A DNA stretch of 46,020 bases from Clostridia bacterium. Its GTDB lineage: Bacteria > Bacillota > Clostridia > UBA1212. Of this stretch, positions 8,944 to 16,553 are shown one piece after another (positions within the stretch are counted from its first letter, which is position 1; each line of letters begins with the position of its first letter). The stretch is taken from contig JAGAKK010000066.1 in the NCBI GenBank assembly GCA_017625675.1, positions 1 through 46,020 of the forward strand. Direction: 5' to 3'. The translations under genes were made by a program, and so were the position numbers. The notes beneath the pieces were generated by a model. It worked only from the letters and a program-made list of their open reading frames with translations. It did no database searches and was not told the origin of the DNA.

Positions 8944-9870
8944 ATGGCAACTATGCACGGTGGATCCGGCAAGGGTATTGGCGGCGTTTTCAGTGGTATC
9001 AAGACATTTTTCGGTGATCTTATGAGCAATGAATCAGACCTTATCGGCCCTGATGAGTATCTCGAGGATTCTGTTGACGATACCGATCTGGTTATGGAAG
9101 TATCCGATACAGTTTATGATGCACATGAAGAAACTATTTTTGAAGAGTCCGGGGAGTCTGCGATGGTTTTTGCGGAGATTGAAGAGACAGCAGAGCCTGA
9201 AATGAAAGCAGAGGAAGTTAAGGCAGAGGCGAAGAGCGTAGAAAATAAATCTGACTCAGGTTCTTTCGGAAGAGCGTCTTTCGTAAATCCCGTTGAGTTT
9301 TTTTATACAAAGAAAGTTAATACGACAGAGAATAAAGGAGAAACAAAAATGGCTAACGAGACTAAAGTTGAGACACCTGCATACGGTACAGCTAAGAAAA
9401 GTGAGAGAGTAGGTTCTGTAGGATTTAACTACAGCCAGACAAGTAACGAAGTAAACGGATCTTCTGCAGGACGCACTTTTGCAGCTCAGAAGGCAGGATC
9501 TCCCGTTGGAACTATCGTTCAGTTCTTTGAGCCCAGAGACACAAAGCAGGCTGACGACATCTGTACTGTTCTTAAGGCAGGTCATATCGTTGTTGTTAAT
9601 CTCTGCAACATCAGAGAAGAGAGCGACAAGATCAGAATTATCGACTTCGTAGCAGGTTGCTGTAAGGGTATTGACGCAAAGGCTCACACAGTAGCACCTA
9701 AGAGCATCTTCATTGCGGCTCCTAAGGGTGTAGAGCTCCGCAAGCCTGTTGATTATACACAGGAGGCTCCTGTTGAGAGTAATCAGGGCGCTCCTTTCTT
9801 CGGCGGACTTAATTTCAACGGAACTCCCGGCGGAGAGAGAAATATCAATTCTTTTGAGCCCAGAATCTGA
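8944..9870 (+). CDS. sepF: cell division protein SepF (long form)
   Basis: SepF tethers FtsZ to the membrane and polymerises into rings. The N-terminus (GIGGVFSGIKTFFGDLM, about residues 11-27) can form the amphipathic membrane helix. The SepF domain is at about 186-270: VGTIVQFFEPRD, the block HIVVVNLCNIREESDK and RIIDFVAGCCKGIDAK are the characteristic strands and helix. The linker of about 160 residues, rich in Glu, Lys and Val in its first part, is much longer than in Bacillus (whole protein about 150 residues), making 308 in total. Inside the linker there is a second perfect ribosome site and ATG at 9349. The start at 8944 is preceded by GGGAGG at 8931-8936. Last gene of the run starting at lgt. 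Confidence 0.92.
   Translation: MATMHGGSGKGIGGVFSGIKTFFGDLMSNESDLIGPDEYLEDSVDDTDLVMEVSDTVYDAHEETIFEESGESAMVFAEIEETAEPEMKAEEVKAEAKSVENKSDSGSFGRASFVNPVEFFYTKKVNTTENKGETKMANETKVETPAYGTAKKSERVGSVGFNYSQTSNEVNGSSAGRTFAAQKAGSPVGTIVQFFEPRDTKQADDICTVLKAGHIVVVNLCNIREESDKIRIIDFVAGCCKGIDAKAHTVAPKSIFIAAPKGVELRKPVDYTQEAPVESNQGAPFFGGLNFNGTPGGERNINSFEPRI
9334..9351 (+). promoter_or_regulatory. internal Shine-Dalgarno and ATG inside sepF
   Basis: AAAGGAG (9334-9340), eight bases, then ATG at 9349, in the sepF frame. Translation from here would give a 173-residue protein (MANETKVETPAYG...) that keeps the whole SepF domain but lacks the N-terminal amphipathic helix. The site is as good as the annotated start. 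Use in the cell is inferred. Confidence 0.5.
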
Positions 9871-9902
9871 TAGTGTGAAATAAATTTTATTAGATGTTAA
9901 TG

Positions 9903-9941
9903 ACGCCGCAGACGCAGTCCTTGGGGACTGTGGCGCGGCGT
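9903..9941 (+). terminator. hairpin after sepF, probable terminator
   Basis: Imperfect inverted repeat, left arm ACGCCGC...GCAGTCC, right arm GGACTG...GCGGCGT, with a TTGG loop, followed by a short TTTGTTG tract. The T-run is poor, so termination may be partial and the next small gene may be reached by read-through. Confidence 0.55.
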
Positions 9942-9956
9942 TTGTTGTGAGGTCGT

Positions 9957-10316
9957 GTGATAATTATGAAGCAGACAAATAAAACAACTGTTGTTATGTA
10001 CGTTATGTCCTCTGTAATCTCCTTGCTTATAGCAGCGGTGATTTTTGGATTGGCGGCGTTGGTATGCGGCAGTCAGTTCGGCGCATATATGAAATTGGTG
10101 TTTATACCCTTTTATGCGTTTTTCGGTGGGTTTTTCAATAACTTCTTCTTGAAAAAGTGCAAGTACGCACTGTTTATACCTTTGATAATATGCTTTCTTG
10201 CATATCTTATTTTTGTAAAATTATCCTTCTCTGTTTTCGGCTATTTTGTACTATACGCTGCGAACTGGGCCATAGGTGCGGCCATTGCATTTCTTGTCAG
10301 ATCCTACAAAAAATAA
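9957..10316 (+). CDS. small four-helix membrane protein, unknown function
   Basis: 119 residues, almost entirely hydrophobic, with four predicted membrane spans (about residues 14-36, 44-62, 68-86 and 90-114) and a basic end (RSYKK). No motif is recognised. Two starts are possible: GTG at 9957, close behind a GAGG-like sequence, or ATG at 9966. It sits between the sepF hairpin and the promoter of the T-box leader, has no obvious promoter of its own, and so is probably transcribed by read-through from sepF. Coding is supported by the uninterrupted frame, the hydrophobic pattern and the lack of a better frame. Confidence 0.6.
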   Translation: MIIMKQTNKTTVVMYVMSSVISLLIAAVIFGLAALVCGSQFGAYMKLVFIPFYAFFGGFFNNFFLKKCKYALFIPLIICFLAYLIFVKLSFSVFGYFVLYAANWAIGAAIAFLVRSYKK

Positions 10317-10324
10317 AAAAATTG

Positions 10325-10353
10325 TTGACAGTGGCTTTTGGGTCTTGTATAAT
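10325..10353 (+). promoter_or_regulatory. consensus sigma-A promoter of the T-box transcript
   Basis: TTGACA (10325-10330), 17-base spacer, TATAAT (10348-10353): both hexamers perfect. Drives the T-box leader and acyl-CoA synthetase gene. Confidence 0.88.
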
Positions 10354-10375
10354 TAAGCCCTAGTTGAATAAAAAA

Positions 10376-10650
10376 TGCATTGAAGGAAAAAAGTAACCTT
10401 GAAAAGTGTTTGCAGAGAGTCCGTGGCGGTGGAAACGGATAATGGTGATCAGGGCGAACTCGTTCCGGAGCATCCTGTACGAAGAGCTTTGCTTGTGTAG
10501 GACAGGACGTTGGGCAGGCGTTAACTGCGCTTTGAGGGAGTTGCTTGGCTTTTGTTTCCCGTAAGATTTGGAAAGTCAGTCGACTAATTAGAGTGGTACC
10601 GCGTAGAAAAGAAATCTTCGTCTCTATATTTATATATAGAGACTTTTTTT
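10376..10650 (+). promoter_or_regulatory. T-box leader (tRNA-sensing riboswitch), probable Leu specifier
   Basis: A T-box leader senses the aminoacylation of one tRNA and prevents termination when that tRNA is uncharged. Visible parts in order: stem I base with GAAGGA and AGTAA (10382-10395), the AGAGAGTC distal element (10414-10421), GGTGGAAAC (10428-10436), a specifier region GAACTCGTTCC followed by CGGAGC, and the T-box itself, GAGTGGTACCGCG (10591-10603), whose TGGTACC pairs with the tRNA acceptor end. A terminator hairpin follows at 10620-10650. Reading the specifier in the usual position after GAA gives CTC, leucine; a shift of one base would give TCG (Ser) or ACT (Thr). The identity of the class is firm; the amino acid is tentative. 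The regulated gene is an acyl-CoA ligase, not an aminoacyl-tRNA synthetase. Confidence 0.9.
10620..10650 (+). terminator. T-box intrinsic terminator
   Basis: Perfect inverted repeat, GTCTCTATAT and ATATAGAGAC, followed by seven T. This is the OFF structure of the leader; the T-box sequence upstream would form the competing antiterminator. Confidence 0.9.
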
Positions 10651-10691
10651 ATTGAAAAAAAGAAAGAGAAAGGCATTTTGGAGGTAATAAA

Positions 10692-12404
10692 ATGAACCCG
10701 ATTTTTGGTGAAAAGGACAACAGTTTGATAAATATGACGTTGGGCGACCTGCTTGACAGGACCGCATCTCTTTATCCTGACGTAGACGGCGTTGTTTACG
10801 CAGACCGTCCTTTTCGACTTACATATAAAGAGTTTAAAGAGAAGTGCGACGAGGTTGCAAGAGGTCTTCTTGCTATCGGCGTAAGAAAGGGCTGCCACGT
10901 AGCTATCTGGGCTACAAACTACCCTGAGTGGATACTGTTGATGTTTGCAACTGCGAAGATCGGCGCGACCCTCGTTACCGTAAATACAAACTACAAGATT
11001 TTTGAGGCGGAATACCTTCTGAAGCAGTCCGATACAGACACGTTGGTAATGATGCACGGTCTCAAGGACACTTGCTACACGGATATCATTAACGAGCTTT
11101 GTCCCAATCTTAAGGACAGCGCTCCGGGCCAGCTTGTGAACCCCGACCTGCCCCGTCTCAAGAGAGTTATCTACATTGACAAGAAAGAGGAGACTCCTGC
11201 AGGTATGTACCACTGGTCAGACCTTTATGAGGAGGCTGCCAAGGTGAGTCAGGAAACCTTGGTTGAAGTACAGAAAAACGTTGTGCCCGGTGACGTTGTA
11301 AATATGCAGTACACCTCAGGAACAACAGGCTTCCCCAAGGGCGTAATGCTTACACACTTCAATATCCTGAACAACGGAAAATGTATCGGTGACAATCAGA
11401 AGCTTAGCCACGTTGACCGCGTTTGCTTGCCTGTGCCCTTCTTCCATTGCTTCGGCTGTGTGCTGGGAATTATGGCGTGTATTACTCACGGCTCCACTAT
11501 CGTTCCCGTAGAGCGTTACAACCCCGTGAGAGTTATGGAGACCATTCAAAAGGAAAAATGCACCGCTACCTACGGCGTGCCTACCATGTATATTGCAATG
11601 CTTGAGCACCCTGATTTTTTCAAGTACGATTTTTCTACTTTGAGAACGGGTATTATGTCAGGCTCACCTTGTCCTATCAAGGTAATGCAACAGGTTGTAG
11701 ACCTTATGCACATGTCTGAAATCACTATTCCTTACGGAATGACGGAAACTTCACCTGTGTGCACAATGACAAACACAGAGGACAGCATTGAGAAGCGTGT
11801 TTCTACGGTTGGAAGAAAGATGCCTTTTATTGAGGTAAAGGTTGTTGACCCTGAGACCAACGAGGATTGCCCTCCCAACACTCCCGGTGAGGTAGTTGTT
11901 CGTGGTTACTCGGTAATGAAGGGCTACTACAATATGCCCGAGGCCACCGCCAACTCCATTGACAGCGAAGGATGGTATCACTCCGGCGACCTTGCAATGA
12001 TTGACGAGGACGGATATTTTAAGATTACGGGCCGTATCAAGGATATGATTATCCGCGGCGGCGAAAATATTTACCCCAAGGAGCTGGAGGAATTCCTTTA
12101 TACCCACCCGAAGATTAAGGACGTACAGGTAATCGGTGTTCCCGACAAGAACTACGGTGAAGAGGTCTGCGCCTGCGTTGTGCTTAAAGACGAGGTCAAG
12201 GCAAGCGAGTCCGAGGAAGATCTCCGCGCAGAGCTTAAGGAATTTGTACGCGCCAATATCTCCCGTCACAAGGCGCCCAGATACATCTGGTTTATGGACG
12301 GCTTCCCGATGACGGCCAGCGGCAAGATTCAGAAATATAAAATGCGTGAGATGGCAGTGGTTGCACTTAACCTTGGAGATGCTGCCAATATAGAAACTGC
12401 ATAA
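10692..12404 (+). CDS. AMP-dependent acyl-CoA synthetase (ACSF2/FadD-like)
   Basis: Activates a carboxylic acid to an acyl-adenylate and then to acyl-CoA, in the cytoplasm. Adenylate-forming signatures are complete: TSGTTGFPKGVMLTH (about residues 207-221, phosphate loop), YGMTETSP (A5), EGWYHSGDLAMIDEDGY (A7), GRIKDMIIRGGENIYPKE (A8, with the flexible hinge) and SGKIQK near the C-terminus with the catalytic Lys (A10). The 570-residue length fits the medium-chain or ACSF2-like group; the substrate is not readable. The gene follows a T-box leader, so expression should rise when one tRNA (probably tRNA-Leu) is uncharged; a branched-chain acid derived from leucine is one possible substrate, but that is inference. 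RBS GGAGGT at 10680-10685 fits the ATG. Followed by a hairpin with T-run. Confidence 0.9.
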   Translation: MNPIFGEKDNSLINMTLGDLLDRTASLYPDVDGVVYADRPFRLTYKEFKEKCDEVARGLLAIGVRKGCHVAIWATNYPEWILLMFATAKIGATLVTVNTNYKIFEAEYLLKQSDTDTLVMMHGLKDTCYTDIINELCPNLKDSAPGQLVNPDLPRLKRVIYIDKKEETPAGMYHWSDLYEEAAKVSQETLVEVQKNVVPGDVVNMQYTSGTTGFPKGVMLTHFNILNNGKCIGDNQKLSHVDRVCLPVPFFHCFGCVLGIMACITHGSTIVPVERYNPVRVMETIQKEKCTATYGVPTMYIAMLEHPDFFKYDFSTLRTGIMSGSPCPIKVMQQVVDLMHMSEITIPYGMTETSPVCTMTNTEDSIEKRVSTVGRKMPFIEVKVVDPETNEDCPPNTPGEVVVRGYSVMKGYYNMPEATANSIDSEGWYHSGDLAMIDEDGYFKITGRIKDMIIRGGENIYPKELEEFLYTHPKIKDVQVIGVPDKNYGEEVCACVVLKDEVKASESEEDLRAELKEFVRANISRHKAPRYIWFMDGFPMTASGKIQKYKMREMAVVALNLGDAANIETA

Positions 12405-12426
12405 ATAATACGTGATAACGTTATAC

Positions 12427-12458
12427 GTGACAGGGGACTGACCCCTGTCACTTTTTTT
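12427..12458 (+). terminator. palindrome plus T-run after acyl-CoA synthetase (repeat family copy R1)
   Basis: Inverted repeat with arms GTGACAGGGG and CCCCTGTCAC (12427-12451) followed by seven T. It acts as an intrinsic terminator by shape and is also one copy of the dispersed palindrome family described in the findings. Confidence 0.8.
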
Positions 12459-12484
12459 GCGGTGACAAGGTGCCTTGATAAAAT

Positions 12485-12520
12485 AAGCCCGGAGTTCATG
12501 ATTTCATGAATTCCGGGCTT
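12485..12520 (-). terminator. terminator of the minus-strand membrane-protein gene
   Basis: Long inverted repeat, arms AAGCCCGGAGTTCATGA and TCATGAATTCCGGGCTT with one mismatch; read on the minus strand it is followed by ATTTTAT. It lies about 50 bases beyond the stop of the gene at 12572-13405. Confidence 0.75.
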
Positions 12521-12534
12521 GTGCTTTGTTATTC

Positions 12535-12573
12535 AGAAGTCTTTATCAGAAGTTTCTATCAGAAGTTTCTATC
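12535..12573. repeat. 13-bp tandem repeat, three units
   Basis: AGAAGTCTTTATC followed by two identical units AGAAGTTTCTATC. The last unit runs into the stop codon (TGA, minus strand) of the neighbouring gene. Confidence 0.85.
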
Positions 12574-13405
12574 AGCGCTCTTTTCTTGCGCCAAGGAGCT
12601 TCCTTATGCGATCGTAGTCATTGGCATGGGCTTCGAGGTAAAGTCTGTCTTCTTCGCCGTCACCTGTCTTGATTTCAATTATAATGGCATCCTGGCCAAC
12701 TTTGACACCCTTGCCGTTGATTTTTGAAGGGTAGTTTGCATAAGAGCCAAAGGAAAGAACGTCGTCGGGATCGCACACCAATTCGCCTTTGGGATCCATA
12801 AAATCGCTGTCGTACACAACGATTTTTCCGTCTTCGCCGGTGATATAATATCTCTTCTTAGGCTGTGTCATAAGCTCGCCATAAAGGGTTATATTCTTAC
12901 AAAGAATGTCGTTAGGGTTATTCTTCGTGTTCAGCTTACTGATAAGGTCGCGGATCGCGTTATTGTACATGTCCTTCTTCTGTCTGTTTTGCATAGGAGC
13001 AAGGACTCTTGTAAACTCTGCGGCAGGCATTTCCGCAGGAAGATCTGCAGGGAAAAGGCCTTTGTATTCTGCCTTAAAATCAAACTTTTTCGTGCCTTCG
13101 CTGTTTGCGTTTTTGTATGTTTTCAGCGCTGCAAAGTGCTTGTAAACTATGCGGATTGTGAGCAATGCGGCAACTCCTGCGATAATAAGCCAGATCATTT
13201 CAGGCTTTTTGCTTTCAAAGAATGCTGTCAGAAGACACATTACGACGATAATCACCATGCTGAGACAACTGAAAATCGTAACGGCAAGGTCGGGCTTTGT
13301 AATGATAGGAGCATCTGATGCGCTGTCGTATGCAGATGTAAATGAATTTTCTATAAGTTTTTCAGGACAAACAACGTATCTGTTTGTTTTTCTTTCTGTA
13401 ATCAT
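12572..13405 (-). CDS. membrane protein of unknown function
   Basis: 277 residues that match no family I recognise. The N-terminal ~40 residues are polar, then two hydrophobic helices (about residues 42-63, TIFSCLSMVIIVVMCLLTAFF, and 70-88, MIWLIIAGVAALLTIRIVY), then a soluble C-terminal part of about 185 residues that looks alpha/beta, ending in charged residues (LLGARKER). This layout, a helical hairpin anchor plus cytoplasmic domain, resembles YcxB-like proteins but the resemblance is weak. The gene has its own promoter, a GGAGG site ten bases before ATG, and its own terminator, so it is a single-gene unit. The sequence is not truncated. Confidence 0.72.
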   Translation of the reverse strand: MITERKTNRYVVCPEKLIENSFTSAYDSASDAPIITKPDLAVTIFSCLSMVIIVVMCLLTAFFESKKPEMIWLIIAGVAALLTIRIVYKHFAALKTYKNANSEGTKKFDFKAEYKGLFPADLPAEMPAAEFTRVLAPMQNRQKKDMYNNAIRDLISKLNTKNNPNDILCKNITLYGELMTQPKKRYYITGEDGKIVVYDSDFMDPKGELVCDPDDVLSFGSYANYPSKINGKGVKVGQDAIIIEIKTGDGEEDRLYLEAHANDYDRIRKLLGARKER

Positions 13406-13439
13406 TGGCTTTAAACCTCCGTGAAAGTATTGCCTTGTA

Positions 13440-13468
13440 ATTATATAGTAAATTTACTGCAAGGTCAA
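13440..13468 (-). promoter_or_regulatory. promoter of the minus-strand membrane-protein gene, with palindrome in spacer
   Basis: On the minus strand: TTGACC (13468-13463), 17-base spacer, TATAAT (13445-13440). The spacer holds the perfect 12-base palindrome AGTAAATTTACT (13448-13459), a possible operator. Confidence 0.75.
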
Positions 13469-13798
13469 CCCAAAAAAGAGAGGGTCAGAGGGGCGGAGCC
13501 GCGGCGCAACGGCCACAGGGCAATGCGAAACCGTTGCGCCACCAAAAAAGCCCAAAAGTCGATAACCAAGGGCTTTTTTTTAGTGAGTCAGGGGGCAGGC
13601 CCCTGACTCATTCCCCCTGACTCATTTGGCTATGCCCCTTGTCTCACCCGACTCTGCCTCAGGGCTTGTTTTTTGCGAAGACTGTGTTGCGGCCAGAAAT
13701 TTCTTGTAATTTGCGGTGAATTGGATTATTATGTAGGGGAATTGTGCAGTATCCGTGTTGCGTTATGCAGCACTGTGAGATAGAAGGGAGAAATTCTT
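13469..13798. other. 330-bp intergenic region rich in hairpins, no gene seen
   Basis: Between two divergent genes. It holds a perfect 10-bp inverted repeat, GGCGCAACGG and CCGTTGCGCC (13503-13512 and 13531-13540), a terminator-like stem AAGCCC/GGGCTT with eight T (13548-13581), then a copy of the dispersed palindrome (13584-13624). Together 13470-13581 could be a small structured RNA ending in a terminator, but no plus-strand promoter was found. No clear promoter for the gene at 13799 was seen; its RBS is AAGGGAG. Confidence 0.5.
13584..13624. repeat. dispersed palindrome copy R2, with extra half-arm
   Basis: Arms TGAGTCAGGGG and CCCCTGACTCA (13584-13610), centre GCAGG, followed by a further half copy, CCCCCTGACTCA, ending at 13624. 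Same core as the other copies but with arm word TGAGTCA. Confidence 0.8.
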
Positions 13799-15793
13799 AT
13801 GTATTTATACTCGATAATGCCCCTTGACGTAGAGCATGCAGACGAAATATGTGAGGATATAAAAAAACAGTACGAGACCGGTGTTGCCACCTGCGTGTTG
13901 TTTAAAATGACTTTGGTGCCGGAAGGAGATCCGCCGGCTGACAAGGCAGGTATTATGTCAGAGAAATTTGATATCTTCCGTGATAAACTGGCGGCAATGG
14001 GTATAAGCAGCGGCATCTTGGTGCAGGCCTCCATTGGCCACGGTTACAAGCTCGACAAAATGTTTCCGTTCCAGCGCTATACGAACCTTACCGACGGCGG
14101 CTTGGAAAACGTTTGCTGTCCCTATGATGAGAAGTTCAGAGAGCATTTCAAGGGCGTTATGAGGACTCTTGCAGAGCATAAGCCTGCAGAGATAATGGTT
14201 GACGACGATTTCAGATTGATATTCAGAGGCGGCAGAGGTTGCGCTTGCCCTCTTCACATGGCTGCTTTTAACAAAAAAGCAGGGCTGAATCTTACCCGCG
14301 AGGAGCTCCTGAGGCACACGGAAGGCACCGGCGAAGAAGATATAAGAATTACAAATATATTTGCAGAAACTCAGAGGGAGTCTATGATACTTGCCGCCAA
14401 GGCTATGCGTGAGGGAATTGACGAGGTTGACCCGAAACTGAGGGGAAGCTTTTGTGCCTGCGGTCCCGGCGCGGAGTTTGCGGCAGAAATCGGTGGAATT
14501 CTTGCAGGAGAGGGCAATGCCGCTGTTATCAGAATCAACAACGGTATGTATTCTCACCCCGGCCCCCGAGGCCTTAGCGACGCTTCCTTCAGAGCGGCGA
14601 CCCAGATTACCGTCATTAACGGAGAGGCTGCTCAAAAAGGCATTAAGATTGATGCAATCTTAGCGGAAACCGACACCTGTCCTCAGAATCGTTACAGCAC
14701 CGCCGCTCAATTTTTGCACTCCCACTTTACCGCCACAATTCTTGAAGGCGTAAAGGGAGCAAAGCATTGGATAACAAGACTTTCCGCATACGAGCCCATA
14801 AGCGGCAAGGCATACCGTAAAATTTTGTCAAAAAATCGCGGCTTTTATGAGAAATTGTCGGAAATGGCTCCGGAAATTAAGTGGCAAGGAACAAAAATCC
14901 CTATGTCAAAGCGCCCTGCCTTTGGCTACGCTACCTCACCTATCGGCACCGGCGAAGGCGGTTGGCAATATTGCACGCTTGAGCGACTGGGCATCCCTAT
15001 GTACTTCTCTGCGGAGGAGGGCGGAGCAGTCTTTATGGACGGCGCTGCCGACTCAAGATTTACTGACGATGAGATGAGGGAAATGTTCAAGGGCGTTGTT
15101 GTACTGGCAGGGGAGACGGCAATGCGTCTTCAGGCCCGTGGCTTTGGTGAATATATGGGTGTGAAAATAGAGGCGTGGAAGGGCGAAAACGTCAGCGGCG
15201 AAATTTTGCACCTGAGCGGCAAGGATGTTTCTGCTCAGCTGAACTCAAGGAAAATTACCCCTCTTAAAAAAGACGATAATTTTATCGAAATGTCTTACGC
15301 CTACCACATTCCGGACGGCAAGACGAAAAAATACCTCTTCCCGGCTTCAACGATGTTTACAAACCCTGCAGGCGGCACAACGATTGTTTTTTGCGGAACG
15401 CCCAAGGCAGAGCTTCTTCACACCATTGGTTTTTCTTTTCTCAATGCTTCACGTAAGGAGCAATTTGTGTGGATGCTGAGCAAGCTTGGTTGTCTGCCGG
15501 TGTACTACCCTGAGGATGCCGAGGTGTATCTCAAGACCGGATTGCTTCCCGGCGGCGAAAGAATTGTGGCGGTGTTTAATCTTGGCCTTGATCCTTTGGA
15601 GGAACTGCCCTTGGTATTTGATTCCCATGAGGCTGCTATAAAAAGCGTTTCAAGAATTACGTCTGACGGAAAGTACGAGTCTTGTGATTTTTCGGACACT
15701 TCCTTGGAGGGCGAAAAGGGTGACATTCAAGGCACTGTTTTTGTGAAAGTGCCCGTTAACACCATGGACCCTGTGATATTAATTGTTAAGTAA
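13799..15793 (+). CDS. possible TIM-barrel glycoside-hydrolase-like protein, family not assigned
   Basis: 664 residues, cytoplasmic by sequence (no signal peptide). I do not recognise a named family with certainty. The N-terminal ~370 residues alternate hydrophobic strands and helices as in a (beta/alpha)8 barrel: EIMVDDDFRL (about 135-144) and IDAILAETDTCP (about 283-294) end in acidic clusters where GH42/GH-A-like barrels carry catalytic or sugar-binding residues. Next, about 400-460 (TLERLGIPMYFSAEEGGAVF) looks like a beta-galactosidase-trimerisation-like Rossmann section, and the C-terminus is beta-rich. The neighbours in the window (GH36, GH106-like, GalK) suggest sugar metabolism. Start supported by AAGGGAG at 13784-13790. 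It is a single-gene unit with a terminator behind it. Confidence 0.6.
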   Translation: MYLYSIMPLDVEHADEICEDIKKQYETGVATCVLFKMTLVPEGDPPADKAGIMSEKFDIFRDKLAAMGISSGILVQASIGHGYKLDKMFPFQRYTNLTDGGLENVCCPYDEKFREHFKGVMRTLAEHKPAEIMVDDDFRLIFRGGRGCACPLHMAAFNKKAGLNLTREELLRHTEGTGEEDIRITNIFAETQRESMILAAKAMREGIDEVDPKLRGSFCACGPGAEFAAEIGGILAGEGNAAVIRINNGMYSHPGPRGLSDASFRAATQITVINGEAAQKGIKIDAILAETDTCPQNRYSTAAQFLHSHFTATILEGVKGAKHWITRLSAYEPISGKAYRKILSKNRGFYEKLSEMAPEIKWQGTKIPMSKRPAFGYATSPIGTGEGGWQYCTLERLGIPMYFSAEEGGAVFMDGAADSRFTDDEMREMFKGVVVLAGETAMRLQARGFGEYMGVKIEAWKGENVSGEILHLSGKDVSAQLNSRKITPLKKDDNFIEMSYAYHIPDGKTKKYLFPASTMFTNPAGGTTIVFCGTPKAELLHTIGFSFLNASRKEQFVWMLSKLGCLPVYYPEDAEVYLKTGLLPGGERIVAVFNLGLDPLEELPLVFDSHEAAIKSVSRITSDGKYESCDFSDTSLEGEKGDIQGTVFVKVPVNTMDPVILIVK

Positions 15794-15816
15794 TGATATA
15801 GCAACGCATTGAAAAT

Positions 15817-15849
15817 GCCGCAACCGGTTTTACCAAGGTTGCGGCGTTT
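15817..15849. terminator. bidirectional terminator between convergent genes
   Basis: Perfect stem GCCGCAACC (15817-15825) and GGTTGCGGC (15837-15845), with T-rich bases on both sides (GTTTGTG on plus; ATTTTC on minus). It separates the gene ending at 15793 from the minus-strand operon ending at 15855. Confidence 0.75.
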
Positions 15850-15854
15850 GTGAT

Positions 15855-16553
15855 TTATAAGATTCGTTTTATTACCTCCACCGCTTCATCAATCGTTTCT
15901 ACGGCTGTTGTGACGCGGTGCTTTTCATTATCGGGGAGAGAAATTCCTATGGAAAAGCCTGCAAATTCAAACATGGGAAAATCGTTTCCGCTGTCGCCTA
16001 CGGCAATGACTTCTGCATCCGAGATGCCAAGCCGATTACAAAGACGGGCAAGTCCCTCCTTTTTGTTCACGTTTTTCGGAACGAAGTCGAAGGAATCGCA
16101 ATGGCGGTACACGTTAAGGGGCGAAAGCTCCGCAGCGTGGCTGTCGATGAAGTCCTGAACAATCTTAAATTCCTCGGTGGTGACAGGGAAGGGCGTTACC
16201 CCTGACTGGTTTGGCTGAAACCATACGTTGTGGCCTAAAAGCTTGTGTAAAGACGAATTTACAAAAGAAAGGGCATCCCGGGCTTCCTGTGAAACCGGGA
16301 GAGAATAGTGCTCCTTTGGGGGCAATGAAACGCCGAAATCAATTACAGCGCCGTTTTCTCCTACTAAAATCGTGTCGGGAAGACCTGCCGCTCTCATAAA
16401 ACCGCAAAGGTAATACGTGGGCTTTCCGGAGCACACCGCAAGGCGAAGACCCTTATCGAGAAAACCTTTAAGCTCGCACAGAACGCTTTGCGGGATAGGC
16501 TTGCCGAGGGGCGCCAAGGTGTTGTCAAGATCAAAAACTATCAGCTTGTACAT
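15855..16553 (-). CDS. HAD-superfamily phosphatase, Cof/type IIB-like
   Basis: Motif I is at the very N-terminus (VFDLDNTLAPLG; nucleophile Asp and acid/base Asp at about residues 8 and 10), motif II is in VCSGKPTYY, and the C-terminal VIAVGDSGNDFPMF (about 183-196) is motif IV with GDxxND. The cap between them (about 85-160) is the type IIB form found in Cof-like sugar phosphate or pyridoxal phosphate phosphatases. At 232 residues it is slightly short for Cof. The start is the ATG at 16553, which overlaps the TGA of the upstream reductase (TGATG), so translation is coupled; a TTG one codon earlier is less likely. Substrate unknown. Confidence 0.87.
   Translation of the reverse strand: MYKLIVFDLDNTLAPLGKPIPQSVLCELKGFLDKGLRLAVCSGKPTYYLCGFMRAAGLPDTILVGENGAVIDFGVSLPPKEHYSLPVSQEARDALSFVNSSLHKLLGHNVWFQPNQSGVTPFPVTTEEFKIVQDFIDSHAAELSPLNVYRHCDSFDFVPKNVNKKEGLARLCNRLGISDAEVIAVGDSGNDFPMFEFAGFSIGISLPDNEKHRVTTAVETIDEAVEVIKRIL

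Noticed and set aside
10376-10650. A different riboswitch class (for example SAM or TPP).
   Set aside because: The T-box sequence, AGAGAG element and specifier layout identify a T-box; no other class motif is present.
13421-13606. A 61-codon ORF across the hairpin region.
   Set aside because: Composition follows the palindromes; no start site and no family match.
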